64,000 bases of DNA from the NCBI RefSeq assembly GCF_037975245.1, contig NC_092578.1, forward strand, positions 14,492,321-14,556,320, written 5' to 3'. Every line of letters begins with the position of its first letter. Positions within the stretch are counted from its first letter, which is position 1. Both the position numbers and the translations under genes were made by a program. Source of the DNA: Apostichopus japonicus. Lineage: Eukaryota > Echinodermata > Holothuroidea > Aspidochirotida > Stichopodidae. The notes below the pieces were generated by a model, which saw nothing but the letters and a program-made list of their open reading frames with translations, did no database searches and was not told the DNA's origin. Shown here piece by piece: positions 46,273-57,125 of this stretch.

Positions 46273-46941
46273 AAGCGCGTATCCAGGATTTTCTAACCTG
46301 AGGCGCTAATTACTATCAAAGCGGAGCGCCACCATTGGTTGGCGCGCAGCGTAGAAGAAATTTCTGGTTTTGACAGTCCCCCAGATCACCGGAAATGACA
46401 CTTCTCGGGCTTAAAATGACCATCCAGATGTACACTTTTGCCTGAGAACCAAGTTTTTCCCAATAGTTTTTTTTTCCATCCATAACCTTTTTCAAGATTG
46501 TCACTAGTCACACATCATGTTCGACCTCATCGCATCTCCTGTGGATCATTGCTTTTGTAGGTAATTCTACGTAACGGCCCACAGTACCCGTCAGCCCCAC
46601 TTTTCAAGGTTTTTAGCCCATTATTTGTTCAGAATTTGAATAATGAATTCACTTCAAAACATACCCATAATGTTGCACAAAATTTCATCTAATGGACAAC
46701 CAATATAGAAAAACCCCCTTCAAACCTTAACAGACCGGTAAAAATTGCACGGGTAGAGGGGAGTATGATGAAAAATGTTGGTCAGGGAATTTTCGAAAAT
46801 TCAGACACAGTTAATTTATTGGTGTTCAAATATTAAACCTCTTATAACGGCTACTATAAAACTTCGATATCATAAAAAAATACAAACCATATGCTCGAGG
46901 GGGAGGTCTCCCCCTTGCCCCCCCCCCGGCTACGCGCCTGC
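46273..46941. mobile_element. Longer hAT-type miniature element, 0.67 kb
   Basis: The left end is GCGCGTATCCAGG and the right end GGCTACGCGCCTG. The interior has GCGGAGCGCCACCATTGGTT and further sequence found, inverted, at 23820-24310 and 29390-29558. The left end abuts a TATA run and no target duplication is visible. It is non-coding. Confidence 0.72.
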
Positions 46942-47335
46942 GGTTAGAAATCTTGTAGGAAAGGCCAAATGGAAACCCAGTGAACCCATAACGATGTGGA
47001 TCATATATATGATTGTACGTACTTACACTCATACGAAAGAGATGTACAGACATTAATATAATAATCATGAGTGAATACATGCTATACGGTCACAGAAACG
47101 ACCACGAAGAGTCATTTACCTCATGCAGCATGTGTTGGATGAAGTTTTAGCCACCGCCAAATATGATTTGGATAAATAATCTCATGCATTATTTTCTATT
47201 TATAGCCACACAAAAAAACTATGCCACCAAATATTGGGGGGTGGGTATAAGATACTATATCCCCACCTAAAATATTGGGGGGACATGTCCCCCTTCCCCC
47301 CCCATGATCGCCGCCCATGCCCAACACCCTTAAAG

Positions 47336-47428
47336 CGAAGCATCATGCTCCGATTTGGACGATTCTGGTTTCGATATTTGTTGGTCTATTGATACCTATT
47401 TTAATCATCATTATACTATGGAAGGAAG
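47336..47428 (+). CDS. Candidate exon with a transmembrane helix
   Basis: The frame encodes HHAPIW, then a hydrophobic run (ILVSIFVGLLIPILIIII), then LWKEG, and ends at GTATCT in phase 1. The composition is that of a single membrane-spanning segment followed by a stop-transfer Lys. The left border (acceptor after CTTAAAG) is a guess and lies beside miniature-element-like sequence. The phase does not match the exon at 47901, so a further exon or another donor is needed. Confidence 0.35.
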
Positions 47429-47900
47429 GTATCTATGTAAAAGATGAAACCAATTGATCTCCTCTTAACCTCGCCCCCCCCCCCCCATCCCCACACGACC
47501 ACCACTACCACCATGACCCTATCGTGATCTTCAGAAAGTTTACTCCAGAAAATCCTTTTTACATGAATCATTAGGCACAATTGTTACCGGTATTTGTATC
47601 CTTTTTAGATAATAAAATATAGGCATTTCAAGTTTGCTAATAGAAAGTAAATGAAATTCAAAAATGGATCAGCTTCATACGCGCCTCATTCGGATTCTCT
47701 GACAAAACGAATACGGAGATGATGTAAATATGATTTGTAGTATGTAACACTTGTCCCGCCCCCCTCCCTTCCATCTAAAGAGCGGTGTTTGGGGGAAGAA
47801 CTAGCTTTATTCCTCTTCCCCCTTACTTTACATCTTTCCCCCCCCCCCTAAAATTCAGGTTATTTTCCCCCTTGTGAAAAATTTATTTATTCTTGTACAG

Positions 47901-48024
47901 CTTCGATCCTTTCAAACGCAAGAAATTCGACAAGGATGGAATGCCTGCACAAGCACCAGCAACAGACGTTAATCCGGAACTTAACGAAGAATTCAAACAA
48001 GTGAAATATCACGACGCAATATAG
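47901..48024 (+). CDS. Candidate terminal exon: basic cytoplasmic tail
   Basis: After a good acceptor (TATTCTTGTACAG) the frame in incoming phase 2 encodes FDPFKRKKFDKDGMPAQAP and ends VKYHDAI with a TAG at 48022-48024. KRKK directly after a membrane segment would be typical of a type I receptor tail. A second frame is also open for 35 codons but looks less protein-like. Link to the 47.3-kb exon is inferred from position and strand only. Confidence 0.45.
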
Positions 48025-49824
48025 TTTGGAAAAGTTGTACGAAAAAAGATAGAGGCTTTTTTTTCATTGTTAGTGTTAAGTATATTTAATTATTTGAAAT
48101 CTACCAAAAGGTGTATTGTCAAGAAAGTTGCCTGAAGATATATTGATTATTTGTTTGCTTGTTTTAACGATTCTGTTTATAAATGTTTTCATAACGTTAT
48201 CGCTTTTTGTGCTGGTATACTGATGAGCATATACGAATGCGAAGATGATATGAATCGGATAAAATCATCAATTTAGCCTGAAGAATCATCATGTTTCATG
48301 TTTATATGGAAACTTCTGTCTATAGCACGACGGTTGGAGATGTCATACCACAATTAACATCCAGTTGAAAAGATCAACCATCGGAGGAAAATGATGACCA
48401 AATATGACCTAATCCAGGGCTTCAGGATTTGGAATATTTTCAGTTAAAATCATCTTTCGAACTTGATGGATTTTGACGAAATGATATCTTCGCCGTACAA
48501 AATGGTACCACAGTGTGGTTTTGACCATGCAACAGATGCAAGAAAATTTCCAGTATTTTTGGAAAAGAATCGATTGCAGCCACCGGAACACCCCTATAAA
48601 TACAAATACTTTGGTTTTAATTTAAACTTACATGATCTACGTAAACATTTTACTTGAATAAGTTTTCCCTTTCATTTTCTCTAAAAAATCATGTTATAGT
48701 TTGGTAAATATGGATGTAAAGGGATTTCGACGTCAGATCATAATAAAATTAAAAACACACATCAGGCATACCCTCCTGTGTCTTCGCATTTGGTCGGCAG
48801 ATATGGCCAGGCCTACTGACATAATTGGGCAAGCCAACATTTGAAACGGGAGTCTCTGAAGAACCAAAGGATACTTCAACTTGGGACAATATTACAACAG
48901 CCTTTCGAATAAACTTTTGGCGTTCAATAATTCGGCGAATTGCGCAATATATGAAGTTAATTTTTTCAATGTTGACATTGTTAGTTACAGTTTTAGTTTT
49001 AGAGTGAATTGACTGCGAGCAAGGTACAAGCGAATTTCTGTGGCAGGGAGCCGCAGAAATATCTTAAGAACCTTTCCGAATATCACTGTCGAGAAGCTTC
49101 AAATTAAGGCACGTTATGGCAAAAGTTGCATTGGTGAGCTATCCAATTGACAGATTTGATTTTCATTTATATATATTTTATGTAGCGGAACCAGGTGTTA
49201 CACTATGTATTACAGTCCTAACTTACTGTAGCTTAGGCTAGGATTAAGTCTACAGGAGGCGAACGGTTACCTACACTACAGTAGGCATAGGTCTTTACGA
49301 CTGCAACCGTACCGAACAGGAAGAAAAGTAGTATTTTAGAGCTAAGTAAGGCTATTCATAACTGTCATTGCCAGGAAGCCCTTTGTATCATTCAGTATGG
49401 CCCAAAGTTACTTTACCAATGAGATTGCAGAGTACACACAAATTACACCCTTGAGTTGACTGTATGTAATGATGTGCATGTGATCGCGCTCACATATTTT
49501 GGCCTAAATAGAATTCAAGCCTTGAAACAAAGGGCAATAACAAGTATTCCATTGAAAGATGCACTGTTTTGCAACATTCTATCCAACATGTGACATGCGG
49601 GAGAATCAAGATTCAAGAGCAACCGCAAACAAAGTCACCATTCCCAACACTACAGTGCCCTACAGAGTATCTAGGCCTACACCCGAAATCGCCTTTCCCT
49701 CAACAATCCATTAGTCCGCACATGTAAATAATTGTTTAAAAATTGTGTAATTTTTTGTATTGATCTTAAGTCAGTACATTTGGCATTTCAGCATTGGAAA
49801 CCAGCTATATCCTGCTGTTCAGTG
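48025..49824. other. Flank up to the gypsy elements
   Basis: Probably 3' UTR and intergenic sequence. A 64-codon plus-strand frame (48463-48657) shows no domain. No element ends are recognised before the LTR. Confidence 0.4.
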
Positions 49825-51825
49825 TGTCACCCACAAAAAGAATGCAAGTGGCAATGCGACACATTCGCCTAGCGGCTATCCAAAATCAAAATGCAATGTA
49901 AAAAAGAAATACTCCAACCAACTAATGATGCAGAACAAGTTTTATAAATTCAACTTCTTAAGTGAATAGGTATTTATTGAGGAGGAACTTTCTCCTTAAA
50001 ATAATAAAAAAAAGGAACATGCAAAATAAAGGTTACAGCGTTCTGTAATACTGCTTAGGAACACGTAGGACTCCTGAATACTTAGAGATAACAGATTGCT
50101 TTGGCGCAATCTTTACCAGAGGATAACATATACTAGATTTAGCTTAACTACTGAAAAGGTTAAGACTTTCCAAAGTTTTGATACCCCTGGATCTTTTTCA
50201 ATTGCGAGAGAGCAAACTGGCACGTATAAATTTAGTCTTAATATATATTAATTGGATATTCTTTTCTCTATAAAAGAATGAGATTACCTCTTCTAATCTG
50301 AAGAGCTTTCCCCCCTTTACATCATGAAATTCTGATTTAACATTTATCTTAAAAAAAAAATGAGTTCTGAGTTGTCACTATGACGAATATTGCCTAAAGG
50401 TGTTGACAATACTTGTTGACACGTGGTTGCTGATATCAGGTTGTGGTAGGTGTTATAGTCGGTGATAAAACTATCCTCAAAAGCTTCCGGTCTTCGACCC
50501 AATGTGAGAGGAAAGTGGCACTGTATCGGAACAAAATACACAATCAGATTCTCTGATAATACTTTGTCCAAATACAATATACTAAATATGTTGCATAAAT
50601 TTATAATACAAAATTTGTAACAATACGCCATATATGAATCTTGAACAAAGTTTAGTTTGTTCCACATACAAACAAAAAATTGGTTAAACTCAAACATATA
50701 TACATTCCTACTCCAAAGCTATGGTGAGCACATCATAACTCTCCTTTATGCACACTAACCTCATGTTCACTCCACTAAACATATAACCCCTCTCTGCCAA
50801 AATCACTTGAATTAATTTGTAATGCTATAAAAGTTACCATCACTATTACAATCATAGCAAACATCCACTTTCTTAAGGAAAGTCAATTAAGGCGTGACTT
50901 TTACTATCCAACATAATGAAAAATTACTACACAAAATTAAACTGACTTTTGTATGCATAATCACCTCCAAAAGTATACAAACTTTAAAGTGGTTGCATCC
51001 CAAATATTACATATACAGAACAGATTAATATAACAAGTTTCTACTTACAATGGTTCCAGTTCTTAAACTGTCAGACGAGCTCTGCAATACAGCTTTACTT
51101 TATCCGGTCAGGTGATGTACTTCCATCCCAACTCTGCCGACAAGCTGCCCTATCCAGAACACTAAATATTGTGTGATACTGGAATCTCCAGGGAAAAATT
51201 GTGTTTCAAGCTTTCACAGTTAAATGCCAGATATTAATTAAAGTATGCCAGCCCAGGCTTCAATACAGGTATCCTATATATAGGATCCTGTGCCCCATGA
51301 TATGAAAATCACAATATTGTAGCTCCGTCTTTTTCAGCTAAGAGATATAGCAGGACTCAATCCGATGATGGTATTTTGGAGAGTGAATAAAAATCTTATC
51401 CAACACTCACTTCACTGGCTGGATGTGATGTCACACATAATTAATAGTGTATCAATTTGCATAACTTGGCAATACAATACATTGTCATCTTGACTATGTC
51501 CTGCCCTGGTAGGTTTCTTTTGTGTGCACTAGCTATGCTATGCTACCCTGTACCTTTGTATTATTATACTATGCCCTGACCTGGTGATGTTTCTTTTGTA
51601 TACATACTCAATTATGCTACCTTGTATTTCTGTAGTGAATAGAGGGATTTGGGTTTATGTAAATTGTCCTACATCCTTGGATACTACTTTCCAACATCAA
51701 CAACAACCAGCATTGACTAAAGTAAAAGTTACTAAAAAAAAACTTTCTAAAATAAACAGCTGACAGATTGACTTCTTCTGTCATACAAATACAAATTAAC
51801 TAAATTATACTATTCTAATGTGACA
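49825..51825 (-). mobile_element. Gypsy LTR 1 (3' LTR of element 1)
   Basis: This 2,001-base repeat starts TGTCACCCAC and ends TAATGTGACA (plus strand), so it has TG...CA ends with a six-base inversion TGTCAC/GTGACA. It recurs at 57126-59126 with a single difference seen (C at 50626, A at 57927). A 117-codon minus-strand frame without known domains lies inside (50344-50697). Confidence 0.88.
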
Positions 51826-51845
51826 ATTAACTCCCTCCTTTAATA
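51826..51845 (-). other. Polypurine tract of element 1
   Basis: On the minus strand AAAGGAGGGAGTTAAT ends directly at the LTR, the expected plus-strand priming site. The same tract for element 2 is at 59127-59146. Confidence 0.65.
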
Positions 51846-51989
51846 AAATGTGTCTAACACATTTATACACATCTCACATTAGGATATTTGTTTCAGCCTA
51901 TCCTGCACTGAAATCTCCTTCAATTTCCTCTGCTTCTCCCTAAGCTTCCTGAAATCACACATTTCCATACACTATTGAAAATGAATTTC

Positions 51990-54900
51990 TTACAGCTCTT
52001 TGCTGATGAAGGATAAGAAATTGGCTTGCATTATTTCTGTACTTCTACTCAAGTAGTCAGCCCCTACATTATCGGCTCCCTTTATCACTTGGATGCGGTA
52101 ACGATATGGCTGTAATGCCAGTGCCCACCTCATTATCCTTCCATTTGCCACTTTCGACTTCCGAATGCATGTCAATGGTTGATGGTCTGTCTCTATTACA
52201 AATTCCTTGCCATAGAGATATGGCTCAAACTTGAGTACAGCCCAGACTACGGCCAAGCATTCTCTCTCCATCACTGAGTATCTCATTTGACTCTTGTTCA
52301 GCTTTTTGCTAGCATAGGCTACTGGAAATTTTTCACCTGCAAACTCCTGAAGAAGGATCGCACCAACTCCTGTATCCGAAGCGTCTGTCCGAAGTGTGAA
52401 TTCTCTGTGGAGGTCGGGGAGCTGAAGTATCGGTGAGCTTGCAAGCTTACTCTTCAGTGTTTGGAACGCCTGTTCCTGGCTCTCGCCCCATCTAATCACG
52501 TTTGGTTCCCCTTTCTTTGTACAGTTAGTCAGTGGTACTGCCACGGCTGCGAAGTTTGGTACAAACTTCCTGTAGTAACCTACCAACCCTAAGAATGATC
52601 TCACTTGAGTCTTTGTAGTTGGTCTCTCTGCTTGCTGAATGGCTTTAATTTTGTCAGGTTTGGGCTTTACTCTACCTTCTCCTATAATATGTCCTAAAAA
52701 TTCCACCTCATTGTACCCAATGAAACATTTTGTAGGTCTAGCCGTTAAGTCGGCTTTCTTGATTCTTGTGAAGACTTCTTTTACTCTCTGGAGATGTTCC
52801 TCCCATGTCTGAGTGTGTATCAGGATATCATCTACATAACTATGGACATTCTCAATTCCTTTAAGAAGCTTCCTCATCACCCTGTTGAATGTAGCACCAG
52901 AATTCACAAGACCAAATGGCATCATATTGAACTCGTATAACCCATCATGAGTCACAAATGCTGTTAATGGCTTCGACTCTTTTGCCATTGGGATTTGCCA
53001 GTAACCTTTGCTCAGATCGATTTTACTGAAGTAGCAATCCTTGGATAACTTTGCAAAAATCTCTTCCTGGTCTGGAACAGGCTCAGCATCAAACTCCGTG
53101 ATCATGTTAATTTTGCGTGTGTCGCAACAGGCCCTCAAAGATCCATCCGGCTTCTTTAATGCTACCAACGGACAAGCGTATGGACTTTTGCTGTGCGATA
53201 TTACGCCCATCCTCAGCATACTTTGGATCTCCTTGCGGATATCATCTCGAAGAGCATGTGGTATTGGATAAGGTTTACTCCTTATAGGTGTTGTATCGCT
53301 GACTTTGATGACATGTTCACCGAGCTTTGTCTTCCCCGGTAGGTCAGTCAAACTGTCTTCAAACTCTGTCAATATTTGTTGTACCTGTTGAGTTTTTGTT
53401 TTTCCTAATTGTCCGCTGATATTCACATCAGTACTTCGCTCCTTCTGAAACATAGGTGGAAGATGTATAAGATCATCTGTGGAAAATGATTTGAGTTCAG
53501 ATATACCAGATTCCTCTTGTGGTTCATCTTCTAGAACCGATGTGCAGACAACTTCATACATACTTTGTATTGGCATCTCGAACATAGTAGCTGCCACTTC
53601 ACGTCTGTTATATTTCTTTAGCAGGTTGGCGTGAAATGTTTTGACCCTATGGCCAAAGTCTATTTTGTAGTTCATTGTACCAACTTTCTCCACTATTGGA
53701 AATGGTCCCTTCCACTGCATAAGTAGCTTGTTCTTATCAGTGGGGAGAAGGAGGAGGACTTCTTCTCCTACTTTCATGTTTCTTACTCTTGCTTTCTTGT
53801 TGTAGTACGTTTTGTACCTTTGTCTAGACTTCTTGAGCTCCTCACGTGCTAGTTGACATGTTTGCTCCAAACGTTCCTGTAAGTCCAACACGTACTGGTA
53901 CACAGTCTTCGTCTCACTTACTTCTGATTCGCCGGTCCATAATTCCTTAAGAATCCGCATAGGACCACGCACGGTCCGCCCATATAGCAGTTCAAATGGC
54001 GAGAAGCCTGTGCTTTCCTGTGGCGTTTCCCTGTACGCAAACAGTAGGGGATCTATATATCTGTCCCAATCTTTAGGCCTTTCCTCGCACATCTTCTTTA
54101 ACATTGCTTTCAATGTGCCATTAAATTTCTCTACCAACCCATTGCACATGGCATGGTACGGAGTCGTGGTTAATCGGCGAATTGACAATAATCGGCTAAC
54201 TTCTTTCATGACGCCAGAGACAAACTGAGATCCTTGGTCAGTTAATACTTCTTTTGGGAAGCCTAATCTTGAATAAATTCCAAGGAGTTCCTCAGCTACT
54301 GACTCAGCTTCAATGGTTTTCATTGGTACTGCTTCTGGGTATCTAGTTGCGTAGTCAACTAAAACCAATATGTATCGATGTCCACGCTCTGTGGCTGGCT
54401 TGATCGGTCCTACTAAGTCTACTGCTACCCTTTGAAATGGTTCTTCAATCAGCGGCATACTTCCTAATGGTACTTTAGTAACACGACCTTTAGGGAGGGT
54501 TCTTTGGCATACATCACACGACTGACAATACCTGGTAACGTCTGCTTGCATTCCAGGCCATGTAAAGTCACTCATTACTTTATCACGCGTCTTTTTGGAT
54601 CCTTGATGACCCCCTAGAATCGATTCGTGTGCTACCTTTAATACATGATCTCTGTAGTCAACTGGAACTACTACCTGCCTAAATCTGTTTCCAAATTCCA
54701 CTCGAGGAGAACTAAATTCTCTGTAGAGAATGCCACTGGACTTCACATATTTATGAGTACTCCCATTTTTACTCACTTTATCATCTCCTGTTTCGGCTAA
54801 CTGTCTGATTTTTTCCAAGGTGGGGTCCTGTTGTTGCTTTTCACGTAGCATGTCTGCAGTAACCTCTTCACCAATCGGGGACGATACCTTTAACTTTTTA

Positions 54901-56642
54901 AAGGGCTTCTCTTTTGCTTTGCTCTGACTCCTTGTCTGTGCTGCGGCAACTGTATTTGGGTCATCATCATTCCTTATTGCCATAGGCTTGGTTACATTTG
55001 GTGGTGGTTGTACTGGTTGATCCTGTGTCTGTGACTCTTCCCAATTCGGGTCTGGATTGGTAGGTTCTCGTACACCTGGGACATTCCCTAGAATTAAATC
55101 ATAGACTGGATCATTCATACACAAGGCCGAAACTGAACCTGAGAAGTATGGAGTATCCACGAGTATGTTGGCAACGGGATATTGTCGTACCGTACCGTCA
55201 ATCAGGATGCAAGTTTTAACGTCACCTGTCATTTGGCTGGGCTTGACGTACTGAGATCTTACAACTACACCACTGCATCCACTGTCCCGTAATACTTTAA
55301 CACTTTGATTCCCTATCTTACCCATTTGAACAGGCATCGACGATAAATTCTGATCTTTACATGCGGCTGTAACTTGAGTCAATACAGTTAACTTGTGACC
55401 ACAATCTAATGTGAAGAATCCCTTCTTACTTGCTTGGAATAGATGAGGATCTGGCTTTACCATCATGAATGCCCCAATGTCTGTACATGCACCGCCAGTT
55501 TCCTTTTTGTCTGGAAGGTTCTGTTCGGTCAAAGTTGAGGCGCGTTTCTCCATCATGTCACTAAATACATCTGTCATAAGAGCCATGGTTTGCATTCGCT
55601 TTGTCCTACAGTCTCTTGCAAAGTGGCCTGGTTTATCACAAATATAGCATTTCCTGGGTTCACTTCTCTGCCCAGAATACGTTTTCCCTTTCTGATTTTG
55701 TTGCTGGAACTTCTGATTGTGATTGTGGAATCTTCCGTTGTTACGATTCTGGTTCCTCGTGGAATTACTGTTTTGAGTACTTCTACTATTCTTGGAGTGA
55801 CCAGGATACCAACCTCCATGTGCTTCTACATATTGATCGGTAAATTCACCCATTGTTGTGATGTTCTTCGGCTTTCTTTCTTTCAGAAATGTTTCCAAAT
55901 CTTTGCTACATGAGTTCAAGAACTGCTCTCTCAATATTATGTCTTGGAGTTGTTCATAAGTAGTTACTTCCTCTAATTCCATCCATCTATGGAGATAATT
56001 CTTTAATTTTGTGACATACTTGGTTCCTGTATCTTCATGTGCAGGTCTAATATCACGAAATTTCTTCCTAAAACCATCGGCTGTAAGGTGGTATGCACGT
56101 AATAAGGCTTGCTTTACCTTGTCGTAATCTTTGGAATCCTCAAGTGAAAGTGATGAATATTCAAACAATCCACAACCTTGAATAAGTGCTGAAAGACTTG
56201 TGGCCCATACAGTATCCCTATCCCAACCTTGCAATGTGGCATAACGTTCAAATCTATTGATATATGCATCAATGTCGTCTTTCTCTTGGTTGAATGGTGG
56301 CAGTTTAGGTGGTCTACTTCTTGCTGCACTACCATTACCATGATAACCTCCATTGCCTATCTGTGCTTGTGCCTCAGCTTGGGCTTGCTTTGCTTCTTCT
56401 ATCTTGAGTTGTATTTCTAACTGCTTTGCCTTTTCTCTTTCTATCTTTTCTTGTCTCTGCCTATCTTCTTCTTGTTCGTGTGCATCAATCGCCCTTTGCT
56501 TAGCTCTTCGATCTCTTTCTTCATCTCGTTCTTGCTTAAGCTTGTCCCTTTCATCATCTAAGAATTGTTTTAGTTCTACACCTTTGAGACCTAACTTTTC
56601 TCCGATTGACACAAGTTTTTCTAACTCTAGTTGACTAGTCAT
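51990..56642 (-). CDS. gag-pol: Gmr1-like gypsy Gag-Pol polyprotein, element 1
   Basis: A single open frame of 1,550 codons starts at the ATG at 56642; an upstream in-frame TTG extension was not used. Numbering from that extension (+12), domains are: coiled coil 40-110; capsid/SCAN-related region about 125-290; CCHC knuckle 344-357 (CYICDKPGHFARDC); aspartic protease near 465 (DSGCSG); integrase zinc finger about 684-723; integrase core with D754, D814 (TDQGSQF) and E850; a GPF-type C-terminal motif near 990; reverse transcriptase about 1130-1330 (YVDD near 1281); RNase H about 1425-1545 (TDASD). Integrase before RT is the Gmr1-like order, opposite to ordinary gypsy. No stop or shift interrupts it, so it may be active. 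Confidence 0.95.
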   Translation of the reverse strand: MTSQLELEKLVSIGEKLGLKGVELKQFLDDERDKLKQERDEERDRRAKQRAIDAHEQEEDRQRQEKIEREKAKQLEIQLKIEEAKQAQAEAQAQIGNGGYHGNGSAARSRPPKLPPFNQEKDDIDAYINRFERYATLQGWDRDTVWATSLSALIQGCGLFEYSSLSLEDSKDYDKVKQALLRAYHLTADGFRKKFRDIRPAHEDTGTKYVTKLKNYLHRWMELEEVTTYEQLQDIILREQFLNSCSKDLETFLKERKPKNITTMGEFTDQYVEAHGGWYPGHSKNSRSTQNSNSTRNQNRNNGRFHNHNQKFQQQNQKGKTYSGQRSEPRKCYICDKPGHFARDCRTKRMQTMALMTDVFSDMMEKRASTLTEQNLPDKKETGGACTDIGAFMMVKPDPHLFQASKKGFFTLDCGHKLTVLTQVTAACKDQNLSSMPVQMGKIGNQSVKVLRDSGCSGVVVRSQYVKPSQMTGDVKTCILIDGTVRQYPVANILVDTPYFSGSVSALCMNDPVYDLILGNVPGVREPTNPDPNWEESQTQDQPVQPPPNVTKPMAIRNDDDPNTVAAAQTRSQSKAKEKPFKKLKVSSPIGEEVTADMLREKQQQDPTLEKIRQLAETGDDKVSKNGSTHKYVKSSGILYREFSSPRVEFGNRFRQVVVPVDYRDHVLKVAHESILGGHQGSKKTRDKVMSDFTWPGMQADVTRYCQSCDVCQRTLPKGRVTKVPLGSMPLIEEPFQRVAVDLVGPIKPATERGHRYILVLVDYATRYPEAVPMKTIEAESVAEELLGIYSRLGFPKEVLTDQGSQFVSGVMKEVSRLLSIRRLTTTPYHAMCNGLVEKFNGTLKAMLKKMCEERPKDWDRYIDPLLFAYRETPQESTGFSPFELLYGRTVRGPMRILKELWTGESEVSETKTVYQYVLDLQERLEQTCQLAREELKKSRQRYKTYYNKKARVRNMKVGEEVLLLLPTDKNKLLMQWKGPFPIVEKVGTMNYKIDFGHRVKTFHANLLKKYNRREVAATMFEMPIQSMYEVVCTSVLEDEPQEESGISELKSFSTDDLIHLPPMFQKERSTDVNISGQLGKTKTQQVQQILTEFEDSLTDLPGKTKLGEHVIKVSDTTPIRSKPYPIPHALRDDIRKEIQSMLRMGVISHSKSPYACPLVALKKPDGSLRACCDTRKINMITEFDAEPVPDQEEIFAKLSKDCYFSKIDLSKGYWQIPMAKESKPLTAFVTHDGLYEFNMMPFGLVNSGATFNRVMRKLLKGIENVHSYVDDILIHTQTWEEHLQRVKEVFTRIKKADLTARPTKCFIGYNEVEFLGHIIGEGRVKPKPDKIKAIQQAERPTTKTQVRSFLGLVGYYRKFVPNFAAVAVPLTNCTKKGEPNVIRWGESQEQAFQTLKSKLASSPILQLPDLHREFTLRTDASDTGVGAILLQEFAGEKFPVAYASKKLNKSQMRYSVMERECLAVVWAVLKFEPYLYGKEFVIETDHQPLTCIRKSKVANGRIMRWALALQPYRYRIQVIKGADNVGADYLSRSTEIMQANFLSFISKEL

Positions 56643-57125
56643 GACTAATGTATAACAATGACAATGTATTGAAACCAATTACTGATGCCTGCAGTTTAGT
56701 TTAGAGTGCGCGCAATTTATAGTTACATCCGACAACAATGTAATTTCATATCATAGGTAACACAGTTGTACGATTAAACAACAATGATACACTAATTGTG
56801 TAAGTGGATTTCACGTCTGGCATAAAACATGTAAAATACAAAACCCAATTAACTACTTGCCAACCAACATTACGTTAGATGTTGCTTCAGTTCTTGTCGG
56901 GACCGCCAGTAAGACGCTAGAATGGAAGTACACGGTAGACCGACCAAATAAGAGCTGCTCTTGCGGAATTCGTCTGCGAATACAAGTAAATACAAACAAT
57001 TAATATACATATAATTCACAGGTTGAATTTTATGACACCAACCAGTTATGTATTTTTCACTTCTGTCAAAGAAAATGCTTATGCTTAAATCTTGGATAGA
57101 ATTCCCGGACAGGCCCCCATTTAAT
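56643..57125 (-). other. Untranslated leader of element 1
   Basis: About 480 bases between the 5' LTR and the Gag start. Apart from the primer-binding site it shows no recognised feature. The matching leader of element 2 is cut by the window edge. Confidence 0.7.
57102..57119 (-). other. Primer-binding site of element 1
   Basis: On the minus strand, TGGGGGCCTGTCCGGGAA follows six bases after the LTR end. It starts with TGG, as expected for pairing with a tRNA 3' CCA, and closely resembles the proline-tRNA-type binding site used by several retroelements. The tRNA assignment is from memory. Confidence 0.6.

Noticed and set aside
48463-48657. 64-codon plus-strand frame
   Set aside because: It shows no domain. 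It lies in probable 3' UTR and an equally long frame exists on the opposite strand.
53041-56634. Plus-strand frames across the gypsy coding region (also 60342-63935)
   Set aside because: They are antisense shadows of the long Gag-Pol frame and repeat identically in both copies.
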